From Bedellia somnulentella (Eukaryota > Arthropoda > Insecta > Lepidoptera > Bedelliidae): a stretch of 64,000 bases of DNA. This document shows, piece by piece, positions 12,001 to 27,000 of the stretch. Location: NCBI GenBank assembly GCA_963576735.1, contig OY755197.1, positions 7,204,501-7,268,500 of the forward strand, given 5' to 3'. The notes beneath the pieces were generated by a model, which was not told the origin of the DNA, ran no database searches, and was given only the letters and a program-made list of their open reading frames with translations. Position 1 is the stretch's first letter. Every line of letters starts with the position of its first letter. The position numbers and the translations under genes were made by a program.

Positions 12001-15000
12001 TTAATTAAATTAAAATTACTTGCGGCCACTTTTGCCTGGCTGCGTCATGCCAGTGTATTCTCCTATTCATAAACTTATGTTAAAATGTGTGTTTGACTCA
12101 ATACGTAATGAACGTAATCTCGTTTGCAATAGAATCCAACAATCATGTAAACAAACCAAATTGTCACGATTACTCCGTAATCACATACATTTGACGATCA
12201 ATTATGAACATAGTCTGATTTCAACGAACGCACCATTGTTTTCACATTATCTTCAACACGATTTAACTCGTATTTATAAGTTAAATTTGTTAAAACATTT
12301 GCAACGTAAAAATTTCGAAGTATTTGACAAGCTGTCATCTTAGTTTTTTACTCATCGAACTCTATAAGTCATTGAAAAGTTAGTGTTGTTCGTAATCTGA
12401 AGTTATCTTTTATTTTTAATTTAATAAATTATTTTAATTTTATATTATTTGAATACAATATAATTTTTTTTCAAGAGCTTAATATAATTAACCAAAACGG
12501 ATTGTATCCTAAGCCATAAAAATAATGGTTAGTTTTTAAAAATTGACAGGTGGCCATTTTGTTAGCATTGTCATTCACAATCATTCACTGTTCTGTGGGT
12601 TCGCTGTGCATTAGTATTTTCTGTTTCCGTTTTCTGTTTCCGATTTCTACGACTTTGCATTCTCATTTTGTATCTTTGTTTTGCTATACGATTTGGCTGG
12701 ACATATATTTTTTGGAACGACGACCTTTGCACGGCATCACGGACTTTGATATAGCATGCGATTGGTATTTTTTCTCAAGGAGTAATCAGGAGGTAAGAAT
12801 GAGTTAGATCTATTACCTACAACGGAAATCTATTAGACGCACTTAAATATTGTATTGCCCTCGTAACTTATTATTTGAATAGATCACAATTACTGAAATG
12901 TATGTGTGTAAAATTATATTTGTTTTTAAGGTTAGGCCATAGTCTATGACTTAAAATTAAAATAATTAGAAAAATAAATTTAATTAAAATAAATTAGAAC
13001 ACTATGACATCACTATGGGCATAAACAATACGCTGTCAATGTCAGTCCGCCATATTTGTTTACATGATTGTTGGATTCTATTGCAAACGATTTTAGAGAT
13101 TTAGCAGCGGGATCTTATACTATAAGTAACGTTATAACGACAAAGGGCAGAAGGCCTTGAAGTAATTTATTATCAACAATCCTTTACTTTATTTTTATTC
13201 CTACATTTTTTTTAATTTCTATACAAATTGATGAATTATTGATTCTGAGGTTACTTTTATAGTTAATTGATGAAGGTTGGCTGTGTGTTTCGGCTTAGAA
13301 TAACACTACCGCATTTCTACCCGTGGGTGATCGTAAGAGGCGACTAAGGGTATAGGGGCTTTTAAAGTGATTTTTGGGCGATGTGGTTGGAGACCCGTCC
13401 CCAAAAACATTTATTATTACCATCTTTTCCCCAATCAACTTCCAAAAGTGGCTGAGGAATTTCTCATTCCAAAGTTCTGGCTACCCCGTTCAGGGATTTA
13501 TAGTGAGTATATGTATGTATGTATGATGTAGGTTATACAGGACAGTTATGCAATTTCTATATTGTACTGAGTTAAAATTGCGGCGCTTAATATTATATAG
13601 AATTGCACTTTTGTTAATGATGTGCAGACGCTTTTAATTCCCATTGAGTTAGGTAGAGACTATCGATTTCCACTTTGTGTAATCCTGGCAAATCTCTCGG
13701 GCATTGTACATACATACATACATATACTCACGGCTATGAATCCCTAGAAGGGGTAGCCAGAGCTTAGAAATTAGAATTCCTTCAGCCACTTTTGGAAGTT
13801 GAGTGGGGAAAAGATGGTAGAATAAAGGTTGTTGGTGATGGGAATAGCCCCTATACCGTTAGTCACCTCTTGCGTACACCCACCGGAAGAAATGGGGTAG
13901 TGCTATTCTAAGCCGACACTACACAGCACATCGGGCTTTGTCTACATTCATAAATATTTTCCAACATGAGTTTTGATTCTTCTCATTTCAGACACCTTTT
14001 TAAGCATACTTTCTATTTGATTTGTATCCGTGAATGTCTTCTACTAAAATTACTATCCACATGCCAGGTTTGACATTGACTCCATTACATAGTAAAATAA
14101 GTTACACGAGGATAATCTGACAACATTGCAACGTCACAATCCAAATCCAGTGCAATAAAATACAGTAAATACAGACTGTTTGCTGTGTAGAGTCGGCTTA
14201 GAATGTCACTACCGTTTTCTACCCTCGGGTGCTGTAAGAGGCGACTGAGGGTAGGGGACTTTTTCATGGATTTTCATGCGATGCGGTTGGAGACCCATCA
14301 CCAACATTTATTTTACCATCTTTTCGCCATTTAACTGCCAAAAGCGGCTGAGGGATTCCTATGGCTACCCCTTTTAGGGATTTATAGCCGTGAGTATAAG
14401 TATGACAAAGTTAATTCAGTTAACTATATTATTTTCATTTATTACAGACACAACTATGGAAAGAAATACGTTAATGGCGAAATGTTACCCAAAAATCAAG
14501 GACTACTGTAGAGAGAAACATGGGTTAGAATTTCAGGTAAGAGAATTTCACTTTTGCACACACACAATCCCAAAAAGAGGTAGACAGAGCGTCAGAATAA
14601 GAAATAGTTGAGCTACTTTTGTAAGTAGAGCGGGGAAAGGGTTCTAAAATAAAGGTTGTTGAGGCTCTCCAACCGCATCGCCCAAAAACAACTTACAAAA
14701 GCCCCATACCCTTAGTCAACTCTTAGGACCCCGTGGGTAGAAAGGGGTAGTGACATTTTAAGCCGGCACAAGTAACCAGCAAATATAGATTAATTACAAA
14801 CCCTCTACGCAATCTTTAGGCATGAATCGTGAAACATAATTTTAACCCACTATCAATAGGAAACATACTATTCATAACAAACGCCAAATGGCTAAGGTAT
14901 TTTAATAATAGTACAACCCGCAGCCACCCAGCGCATGCGCACGTGCGTAAAGCACTTCCGTCGAACGAAAATAAAACAAACGCTTGAGTTGAGCAGCTTT

Positions 15001-18000
15001 TTCTAAACGTTTACAAGTGTAAGCGTAGACCGGTAGGGTTGCCAGCAGAGGGTGGGGAGTTTTAACCGAGTTTCGGGGAATGGTTTTTACGTTATGGTTT
15101 TTGTTGTTTTTAATTGCAATTAAAAACATATATATTTTAGAAAATGAAATACTAAGCTGGATACGAAATGAAACAGTCACCATAGCTCAGTGGGACGAAC
15201 CACCACCTTTAAGGCCACTAGCAACGTGACTTTTCTAAAATAATTTATGTGGTTAGTTTATCATGGTTGTTAACGGTGAGGGAAAAATTGTATGTGGCTA
15301 AAATAAACCACCACAGCTGAATTGAACTTAGTCATGCGACAGTGTATTTGTACAAAATCGATGATGGTCCTACCCCCATCACGTGATTATACTTCCCTAG
15401 CAAAATGTAGGGTACTCTGAACACCAGGTGTCAATTATGTCACATGCAATATATTAAATATTAAATGCTCCGCCAACCTCTTCAGGGATACACGGCATAA
15501 ACATTTCAGTCTTGAGTTTTTTTTTATTCATTATAAAAGTGAAAGTTATCTTATGCAAGTGTGTAAAGTAATTCATTTTTCAAAGGAAATCGATTTTTAT
15601 CTTAAGAATAAGAAGTATTCGAAAGATGAAGAATATTTATGGACGTGGCAAGATATGGTTTTTTAATCATTTCCACAAAAATATTTAGATATTTTCTAAG
15701 ATCCAAAGAATCACATCTGTACTAATATTATAACTATGCTAAAAGGCAAAGGGGGTGAGCACCCAATAAATTTGTTAGTATTAGCCACATTAATGGTTCA
15801 AAGGGGTTTAGTTCAAAGTTTTAACTTTAAACATATAATATTAAAAAATGTTAAAAAATAAAACAAATTTATGTGCAAACAAGCAAAATTTCAAACTAGG
15901 CTCTGGCAACCCCGTAAAAACAGTCCAGTCGGATGTAGACTATTAATAAAGACGTACTCATATTAGTACTACGTTCATATTACTGATTGGTGCGGGCTTA
16001 ACATGCTCTGTAGTCGTCATTGTTTTCTCGTCATCATTCTTCATACATACATACATACATACAAATACTCACGGCTATAAATCCTTTAACGGGGTAGCCA
16101 GAGCTTTGGAATGACAAATTCCTCAGCCACTTTCGGAAGTTGATTGGGGAAAAAATAATAAACGTTTTTGGTTACGTTAACGGGTCTCCAACCACATCGC
16201 CCAAAAATCACTTAAAAAGCCCCTATACCCTTAGTCGCCTCTTACGATCACCCACGGGTAGAAATGGGGTAGTGTTATTCTAAGCCGACACCACACGGCG
16301 ATCATTCTTCGTCATCAGATTACTGTCAGATCAAGGAAACCTTCGTTACTGAAAACTTAATAATTGATAATAATGTGCAAGCATAGCCAATAATGTTAAT
16401 TTGGCTTAGAATAGCTCTGTCTGTCCAACTGACGACGTCCTTGGATGAGTAGATATGTGACTAACTTCTGGGTCCAAAGGTTTAGGTTCAAATCTCATAA
16501 TGCAAGTCATTAAGTTGTACTTAGTTTTGGGCTAACTTGCTATATTTTTATAATTGAAGACGACATGATAGTCTAGTGGGTAGAACACCCGCCCGAAAAA
16601 CAGAAGGGCGTGAGTTCCAATCCTGGGTCGGGCCTACACCAATTTGTCTTTTCTAAAGTCATATGTGTGGTTAATTTATCATGGTTGTTAACGGTGAGGG
16701 AAAACATCGTGAGGAAACCCACATGGCTGAGTTATACTTAGTCATGTGACAGTGTATTCGTACAAAACGGCGATAGGCCTGCCCCCTATCACGTGAGTAC
16801 ACTGTCTAAGCAAAACGTGGGTACCTTTCTCTGGACAGTAGATGGCGCGGCCATGTGAGTTCAGAAGTATTGGTACCTCTGCCAACCCCTTCGGGGATAA
16901 ACGGCGTGAACGTTTATGTTATGTTATGTTTTATAATTCGAAATTTACAGGGGGTGTCTTACGAGATTTTTAAGGGATTAATTATTTTAAATTTTTCGTC
17001 GAAATATAAATCACTGCATTGAAAATGAACTTCGTCTTTCAATTATTATGTTTTTCATTTACAGAATTAATTATTAAAATGATGACAAATATGACGTTGA
17101 CTCTACGTACAAATTAAAAGTGATTTTATTTATGTAATATATTTACATAAATAAGAATACTAAGGCCGGCGTCCAAAGTATGAAGAATAAACGAGCATGT
17201 ATAAAAAGATTGATGGATGTAAACCGTAAAGGTTTGCCAGGATCGTACAAAGTGACGTCCAATAGTCTCTGCCTATCCCAATGGGAAATAATGGCGTGAG
17301 TATATGTATGTATGTATGTAAGAATAAGATCCGTACTAGGAAATGATAGTGTTTATAATAATTTGATGTTGGTTTCTCAGCAACTTTCTGAGATTGACAT
17401 TGATATCCTGTCATCACCCACGATAGGCAGAGAAATAGATAGCAGGAAAGGTATTTCTACAGTTTGATAAATCACTTATCCCGTAAAGTTTTTCTAACCA
17501 TAGAACATAGATATTGTAATATTACTATAACCATATGTGGAGGGTAATGTGAGTAGAGGACGATCACGGAGGACTCACCTGGACCAAATATAAAGTGTGC
17601 TCAAAAAGGCAGGCGTCCCAAGTATGAAAAATATAAGAGCATGTATGAAAAGATTTATGTTTGTAAACGTAGCAAAGAGAGGTTTGTCAGGATCGTACAA
17701 AGCGGCGATCAATAGTCTCTGCCTACCCCAATGGGAAATAATGGCGTGAGTATATGTATGCATGTATGTATGATTCAATTGCCCAGCAGAAAATGCTCGA
17801 GACTATATCTGAAAATCATCATCATCAGGCAACATAACCCTATGCTTAGTTTCATTGGCTTCTTTTCAATTTATTAATTTCTCTACCAAATTATACTATT
17901 ACAGCGTCTTTGGTAACATTAAAGTAGCAATTTTTAATTATATGCATACAAACATATATTCACGGCTATAAATCCCTCAAAGAGGTTGCCATAGCATGAG

Positions 18001-21000
18001 AACCAGTAAATTCTTCAGCCAAGTTAAGAAGTTTAGTGGGGAAAAGATTGAAAAATATGTGTTTTTGATGATGGGAAGCCCTGATACCCTTGATCACCTA
18101 TTACGATCACCCATCCATGGGAAGAAATATATGATTATAATATGCATATGTATTTTTACATGGCACATATCACAAAACAAAATTTTTGAAAATCCGACTC
18201 TGTTTTTCAGTTTGTTTTCCTGTCTGACTTTATTTTGACTAAATTGCTAAACCTATTTCAAAGGATCTTTCAGTCACAGATATGTAGCTCTTATCCAGTT
18301 TTTTTAATTTTAATTTCCGTGCAACGCCGGGGCAGTACCCTTGTATTTTCATAAAATCTAATGACTTGTATCAAAAAGTTTAAAAAGATCCTTCGTTGAT
18401 TTTAAATGAATGAAAACTCAAAAGAATGTCTTTTTGTGAGCTCGCGATATTGAAAGATTACAGATAGGCGACTTACTTAAGGCCAAGTTCCTTGAGGCCT
18501 GATATTTAATATTCACATTTTACTTACATTTTTCGGGTTTTTTTGCGTAGTAATCTGAAAATATAGTTTTATTCACCTTGTAGTTTTCGACATGTTTGGG
18601 TGTTCATACAAACTTACCAGACAAGTGTGATTTTTGCTAATACACGTAAATAAATGATGAATTTAAATTTTATGGTTAATATTTTATAATAAAAATAGTA
18701 AATGTATTTAAAAATAAACTAAAATCCCATTTTTTTTAAAACCTTAGGTTGGTAGATTTTATAAAGTTAGGTATATGTATATATTTGTATTTATTATATT
18801 ATATAAGTATGTATATACAAGTATATTTATTCAAATATTGTATAGTATATTTGATATGATAATTATTATATCTATAATTTAAAATACGGGTTGTAAATAA
18901 GTTGTGCTTAATTAAGTCCTATTTAAATTGCATGTATACTTGACCATAATGTTTTAAAGCGTTGCCTATTTGTTCCTCACCGAAAAGGTTGACTGGAAGA
19001 AATCGCGTTAAGGCGATAAGTCCGCCTTTGTGTACATATACGGTTGTGCTTTATCTGTTATATACTGTTTGTGTGTTGTTTTGTATACAATAAAGTGTAT
19101 AAATAATTGTATAAAATAAAAAAACATAAAAATATTCACATAATGTTACATTCGAAAGAAACGTACACATGTCAATTGACAACGGATGGTACATTTTTTG
19201 AAACATTGTGGGAGATATCTCCTTCATTAAGGAACCATAAATTTATGTACCATGATATTGATTACATCACATCAAAATCGTGCAAATTGTAAAACAGTAG
19301 AAAATAAAATTAAAAGTAAAGTTAGAATGTTAGTTTGAGCAAACATGTTATTTCCTGTGTCTGTGTATGTGTATCTTACTTAATTTATACTTCAATTTCG
19401 CTGCAAGTAGTTCTGTATGGCACATTGAGAGGATAGATAGAAGTATGCTAAGCTAGTGTGAATAGAGAACCACGGAGAAAACATCAAAATTAAAAATGTT
19501 TAGTGTGAGGAATGGAAATGTAATTTATGAAAATAAATGACTGTAAATGTAGCTGGAGGTTTGCCAGGATCCTACAAAGTCACGATCGATTATCACTACC
19601 TACCCCAATGTGAAGAAAAGGCGTGATTATATTTAATTATGTATGTTTTACTGGAAGAACGTAATGCTACTTTGCGACTCTGCATAGCTAGAACGACCAA
19701 CATTTATATAGGTACACTAGGCATAAAACAGCCATTTCTTTCACAATAGGCTATTTGACTAAGTTTTGAAAACTATCTTACTTAAAAAATATTTTTCTGC
19801 CTTCATTTTAGCTATTTTATTAAAAAAATTGAAAAAGAAAATGCAGTATTCAAATGTGCCGCGAAAACGCGACTTTAAGTAATATGGCGGCTGTAGCACA
19901 AATGACGTCAATTCCGCATTAAACACCAATGAGCGAAGCGAAACACAGTCTGTTTATGTGCAATCTACGTCATTATAGAAATAGCCAATCACGGTCGTTT
20001 TTAGTCACGTGACAGTTGCATCAAACATACTTATTTTAGAAGACGGATTATAGTGAAATAATGTAATATTTTTATCTCGCATTATAACATATTGCTCCAA
20101 AAAAGAAATATTAAGACTAATGAAATAAAAGAAATGTATATTTATATTACAGTCAAATAGCCTATTGCTTAGTATAGTATACTTTCATCTGAAATGAGTG
20201 TCATCTGAATCAAAAAAAGATGTGTGTTGACGAGTTTCTTACGGGTTCTTCTCTCAACAAAACACCTTTCGAATCCGAAGTAAACTTAGTATTAAGTTAA
20301 AATTTGACGTTCAAAAAACAAAGATTTATCTTTTTATTTTGAAATAAATGATTATTTTATTTTCTATTTTATCTCATTCTAACAGATATCGTGACGTAAA
20401 ATAACGCCGGTGCTAGTCTTCCTGTTATACAAGTCTTCCTTTCAATGCCGTATATATATTTAAAGTTCTTCCCCTTAAGAACAGGAAGATTTAAAATAAC
20501 GACTTAGAAGATATTAAAATTAATAAGACCGAAAGTGACAAGTTTGAAGGGTGCATTATAAATATATTTTTATTGCCTCTTCTTTCAGCATTCTCATTAT
20601 AAATTATAATTATCAATTTCATATAATTATTGTCATATATTTCCTTTAACCATAACTGTCACATAAAACTGCACTTAAAATTACTAAGTGAGTAACAAAT
20701 TTTGATTTATTGTAATGAGAAATCTTAATTGCAACATTTCATAGATATTATTTACCGAGTAGTGTCGGCTTAGAATGTCACTACCTTGGAGTAAGATGTA
20801 AGTACTCTACCACTCGTCACCATACCTATCGTTACTACCACTCTCTATCCACGGCTGTCGTAAGAAGTGACTAAGGGTATGGGGCTTTTTAAGTGGTGTT
20901 GGGTGATGCGTTCAGAGACCCGTTACCAACCATACTTTAATTATACCATCTTGTCCCCTATAAACTTCCAAATGTGGCTAAGGAATTTCTAGCTTTGAAG

Positions 21001-24000
21001 CTCTAGACATACATACCTCACGGCCATAAATCCCAAAAAAGGGGTGGTCAGATCTTCAGACCTCCTTAGCCACATTTGCATAGGGGAGAAGATGCTAGCA
21101 ATAAAGTACCGTTGGTAATGGGTCTGCGATAATGGATTTCAACTCTAACCTTTCCATTTCAAAGCCGATCTTTTATAACTAATATACGTTTCAGGTTGTC
21201 GATATGCGTTGGGGTGTACGAGACGAGGCGACAGATGACCACATGACAACTGAACTCTGTATGAGGGAAATCAAGAATTGCCAGCGATTGTCTATGGGAC
21301 CGAATTTTGTGGTGTTTCTTGGTCAAAAGTATGGATACAGGTACGATTATAAACTAAGATCAATATCAAATTTCAATCAATTTCTTCCGCTGGGTGTACG
21401 AAGAAGGTGACTAACGGTATTGGGGCTTTTAAGGGATTTTTGGGCGATGCGGTTGGAGACCCATCACCAGCAACCTTTATTTTACCGTGGAAAACCCACG
21501 CAACTTCCAAAAGTGGCTGAGGAATTACTGATTCCTTATCTCTGGCTACCCCTTTTAGGGATTTATAGCCGTGAGTATATGTATGTATGTATCAATATCA
21601 TAAATACACAATATTAACACTGAACCAGTGGGTATCTAGTAAAGCACAATATATTCATGTCGTAGTGTGTATTGCGCATTATTTATGATTGCATGTCGTA
21701 TGTATGTAAAATGTGATGTTTCAGTTTTCATATGATTGTAAATCACCACCAGGTGAAAATGTCTAGTGATGCTCAGAGGTATAAGAACCTCTGCCAACTC
21801 CTTCGGGGATATACTGCGTAAACGTTTGAGTTTAAGAGTTTTAAGTTGAGTTATTGTATAAAACAACTGTATTTATGTAGGAACAGTCTAATGGTTTCAT
21901 ACATACATACATATACTCACGGCTATAAATCCCTTAAAGGGGTAGCCAGAACTAGGGAATTAGAAATTCCTCAGCCACTTTTGGAAAATTGCGTGGGGAA
22001 AAGATGGTAAAATAAAGGTTGTTGGTGATGGGTCTCCAACCGCATCGCCCAAAAATCCCTTAAAAGCTCCCAATACCGCTAGTCGCCTCTTACGTAAACC
22101 CACCGGAAGAAATGGGGTAGTGCTATTCTAAGCCGACACTACACAGCAATCTAATGGTTTCATTATCTGTATTATTATAAATTTGTATGTTATTTTGTAT
22201 TGTATTGGCTGAGGATTGGCCTCGCGGCTATGAATTGTTATTATATACATACATACATAAACTCACGGCTATGAATCCCTTAAAGAGGTAGCCAGAGCAT
22301 TAGAAATTCCTAAGCCACTTTTGGAATCCTTCTTCTCAGGCATTCTCTTGTAATGTTTTATTATGAATTTAATCTGGTCTTCAAAAATGTGCCGTCCTCC
22401 ACTAAACATGACTCCTTAATTTGATATATATATATATATTACTTATATATATATAGTGTGCCCGACCCCCTTAAATTCCTTTTTCTGTAATGGACACTAG
22501 GTCATATTTCAAGAATTTAAGGGCCGTTTTTTCCATCCTCAGTTAAAAGAGCAAATAGATAACAGACGAGTAAGGGTTGTTCATCTGACAGAATCTTTCT
22601 ATCGCTCAGAACTGCCATTTGCTAGACCGAGACAGAAAGCATTATGCGACAGAAAGAGACAGGGCGACGGAAAAATGAGATTACGGGCTGTCAGATGAGG
22701 TCCAACCCTAAAGTTACTCGCTTAAGGCCTCCTACGCACTGGCGACCATGGTCGCCGCGACCTGGCCGATTACATAGAACGGTGGCCGCTGCGCTGGTCG
22801 CTGGCCGCTAAGTGCGTAGGGGCTATATAGCGATTGCTATAAAAGTCCAGAATTCACTGGCCGCCGCGGCCAGGTCGCGGCGACCATGGTCGCCAGTGCG
22901 TAGGCGGCCTTAAACAACCAGATCGCAGGGTGTCATTTTCAATTATTTTATGACAGGGATGACTACCTGAGGAATAAAACAGTACTGGCAACTTTTAAAA
23001 CTAGAAATGAATACAAAATACAAGTGTATACAAAGATGTACTAATAAAAAACCGTAGATAAGTTATATGCGCTCATAAGTGGAACTTAAAAATAGGCTAA
23101 ATGGCTCATCTGACTTTAGTTGCACACTAGATGCCGTCGCAATCGTTCACCTGTTTTGGCGTGTTTGTTTTTATCAAAATAATCGAGAATGCCGTCGTGT
23201 GGGATGAGATTTTGCACAAACTATAGTAGAAAAACTACTAAAATGATTGGATTACTTATCATCCGTAAGTGTTATAAATTTACAACATTTTAATTATAAT
23301 TTATAATAAATCGTGCGTATAGATCTAAATTATTCTTTGTCAAACGGTCGTCTTAGTGTCACATTTCAAGTCGGTACAGAGAAAATATGTTTATCTCTTT
23401 TAAGCGCTTGATATAAGATGTGCTATCTCGCCTACATTTCAAATGTATTTCTTGGTGTGTTGTTTGGATATATTTCTAGTGCGTTCATCTGCCGCGATCG
23501 GTGCTACTCGTAAGCGCCGGTTTGCTCGTAAATAACCTATCTAAAGTTTTTTAGTACATCTATGAGTGTATATTATTAAAGTAGGTAAGAGCGAAACAGA
23601 CACGTAGCTTATTCCATTTGACTGCATGTAAACGTCTGCAAGTCACAGCATCTTCATGCAGACTAGTGGAATAACCAGTACCGTCTTTACCATAAGGGCA
23701 CAAGGGGCCAGTGCCCAGGGCCCCCAATCCCAGGGGGGCCTCGAAGGACCGACAACTTGTCTCACACATTTATTCTCAGAATATTTTTGTGGGGCACATT
23801 ACACTTGTTTCACAAATCAGTAATTTAATCTAGGTATATTATACTACGCCATTATATCGATGACTGCGCCTGTTCCTGCTGCAATAATTTATAATATTTT
23901 CGAACGTGTCCTAATTTACTGAGTACACCATATGGCGATAACTCACGCAGCAACTTAGCAGAATTTTATTATTAAGACATTAATGCAGATGAGCTTAAGA

Positions 24001-27000
24001 CATAATTTCATTTAAGCCAATATTAAAAAAAACATATTCATAAAGCAATCAGTGGATTTAAATATCTCTCCCTTACATAACCTAATAGAATCAGATAAAT
24101 TGAAAAAAACTTTTCCTAACATAGAAATTGCTACAAGAATATTCCTTTACCTAATGGTTACCAATTATTATTGGAGCAGAGAATAAATCATCAAAAAATT
24201 TACTTTAAGGATGTATTAAAAAATTTTGCTCAACAGAAATCCTGAAAGAAATCGAAATCGTCACAAAATAAATATAGTAAAAAAATGTGAAAAACACGAT
24301 TTTGAAGCACATTTAACTAAAAATTAAAGAAGAATTCCCAATATAAGGTTAAAATCATGAAAAAGCGTGGGGCGCACTGCGCCATATTTACTGTTCTGTG
24401 TTTTTCAGATTGTTAAACTACATTTATTTCTAACTTTTTAGTACTAAATACGTGTGACGCAGTGTGGGTAGGCCTCCCACAAGGCGGACCGACGACTTGG
24501 TCAAGGTCGTGGGTAGCCGATGGATGAGGGCGATGGAGGAGGCTTACGTCCAGCATTGGACGTCTATAGGCTGATGATGGTGATGATGATGTACAAATTT
24601 TTAATGAAATAGGTTCGTTTAAAGTGGGTCAAAATCGAAATTAAAGTAGTCGGTTACATACCTACATACAGGTGAAGCTAATATAAACGTGTTAAAAACC
24701 AGCAACATTGCAATATCATTAATGATGTATTATTTTATAAAGTTCTGCTAGGAGAGAACTTTTGGCCTAAGGGAATAGTGTTCCGGCGCTACAGAGCTGC
24801 GCATCAGAAACCAAAGCCTCTGCCCACTACATTGTAAATTACTAACATAGGTTAAGTTTTACTAATATTATATGGGCCTTGTAGCCTGTAAATATGTGAT
24901 TTATTATTATTGGGCATGACTTTTAGTTCCTCGCCTCTCTCATGGCCGAAAAAGAAAATATAAATTTTAAATGGGAGAACGGTACTCCCCGACAAAAGAA
25001 CAGTCGGTCGGGGTCAGGGACTCAGGTTCAAGAACCGACGAACGATCCGAGCCGTATCGAGCAGCACCGCTTTCTGCATTCGTGCTGGAACCGACACATT
25101 GTTATTATTATTATATTATACTATATTAGATTACCTGTAATAAATTGTCATACTCATACTTATTTGTAAAAAAAGATATTATATTTCGCATTTTTTACTT
25201 TCCAAAAGGGCCCCCAATTCTTGTGTGCCCAGCGGCCCCAGCCTCGTTAAAGACGGCCCTGGGAATAACGTTCAGAACGTTAGGCTTCTGAAAATCAGAG
25301 GAAGTTTGGCTCCTAGCTCACTAAATTTTTAGTAGCTCCGTCTCAGGAAGGTGGAATAACGTTCATCAGTCGCTTCAGTCGCCCGCCTCGCGCCCGCCAC
25401 TGCGAGAGGTCGTGCCAAAATTTTACATGCCTATGATTGCAAATTACGTAAACAAAAAAAAATTATATCAGATATACATATGCTCACGCCATTACTTCAT
25501 ATAGTGGTAGGCAGATAAGTTTAATTACATACATATATATATACATATACTCTCGCTATTATTTCCGATTGAGGTAGGCAAATACGTTTTATCACATACA
25601 TGCAAATAATATTATAGTATAAATATTCACGCCATTACTTTCCATCGGAGTAGGCAGATACGTTTAATTACATACATACACACATATACTCACGCCATTA
25701 CTTCCCATTGTGGTAGGCGGATAATTTTAATTACATACATACATATTTAAACTCCCGCCATTATTTCCCTTTGGGGTAGGCAGATACGTATTGTTTCAAA
25801 TATGCATACATATACTCACGCCATCACTTCCCGTGGGGGTAGGCACAGGCGTATAATTACATACATGCATACATATACCCACGCCATTATTTCCCATGGG
25901 GGTAGGCAAATACTTTTAATCACATATACGATTAATTACATATAAATACTCACGTCATTATTTCTCATTGGGGTAGGCTGAAACTATCGATCGCCACTTC
26001 GTACGACCCTGGCACACTTTTTAATAAATATGCTTTTCTTTTTATATCATATAGGAGTTCCCGCTTATTTAATATTTTGTGTGAAATATGACGTTAAAAA
26101 TATTTGGAAAAGGTGTACATGAATAGGATATTATGTAAGTATAGTGGCGAAAGGGATATATAGACGCAGTGTGTCGTCGTTTATTGCATGAGAGTGGGAT
26201 AGTCCATAAGAGAGTCCGATATAGAATGATTTAAAAAAGGCGGGAGCAATTTCGTACGAACGCCCGCAATCATCGTGCGCTCCCGAATGATTCACCAACT
26301 GAATGTTTTGTAGTGGAATAATAAGCGTCTGCGGTAGTAACTGTGAAGGACGTCTGAATTCAGCAACGACAGAGTGTAATGGCATAAGCTCTTAAGCAAA
26401 AACATCTGTAAGTGTCAAACATAATAATATGGTCATTTCTGTTTACTCAATAATCTATAGTCATGATTTATACTCGTTAGCCAGGCCTCGAATGTTTGAA
26501 TCTTGGAAATTGCTTTGGCTCCAGTCAAAATCTTTACACACACACACACACACATACACATACTCACGGCTATAAATCCCTAAAAGTGGTAGCCAGAGCT
26601 GAAGAATTGAAAATGCCTCAGCCACTTTTGGAAGTTGAGAGGGGAAAAGATGGTAAAATAAAGGTGTTTGGTGATGGGTCTCCAACCGCATCGTCCAAAA
26701 ATCCCTTAAAAAGCCCCAATACCCTTAGTCGCCTCTTACGTACACCCACGGGAAGAAATGGGGTAGTGCTATTCTAAGCCGACACTACACAGCAAATCTT
26801 TAAAAGGTAAATATTACGGTGATATCCAAGGTGACGACATTCAAATGTAAATCTGCTGAAAAATGGGTAGAATCCAGTTCACCTTGCTAGAATAAGGATA
26901 AGGGACAGTTCGATTTGCGAGTGTGGATTAGATGAAGGAACAGTTGACCATATTTTTTCTCATGTCGTAATTTATCATTTTCTTTATACGATGTTTTGCC

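Larger units (their letters stand above)
23600..25380. mobile_element. AAGAGCTTATTCCATT MITE split by the hAT element
   Basis: 23600-23675 and 25262-25300 match the MITE at 49033-49211 in reverse (GCTTATTCCATTTG ... GACTAGTGGAATAACGTTC). The hAT element sits between the two parts. Confidence 0.65.

Noticed and set aside
12550..12807. 85-codon plus-strand frame
   Set aside because: Low-complexity hydrophobic translation inside the complex TIR element, with no recognisable family.
14902..15183. 93-codon minus-strand frame
   Set aside because: No family resemblance and no splice or start support. It ends in a SINE-A head.
25480..25995. Array that could look like a CRISPR
   Set aside because: The units are uneven, derive from a LINE tail, and the genome is eukaryotic.
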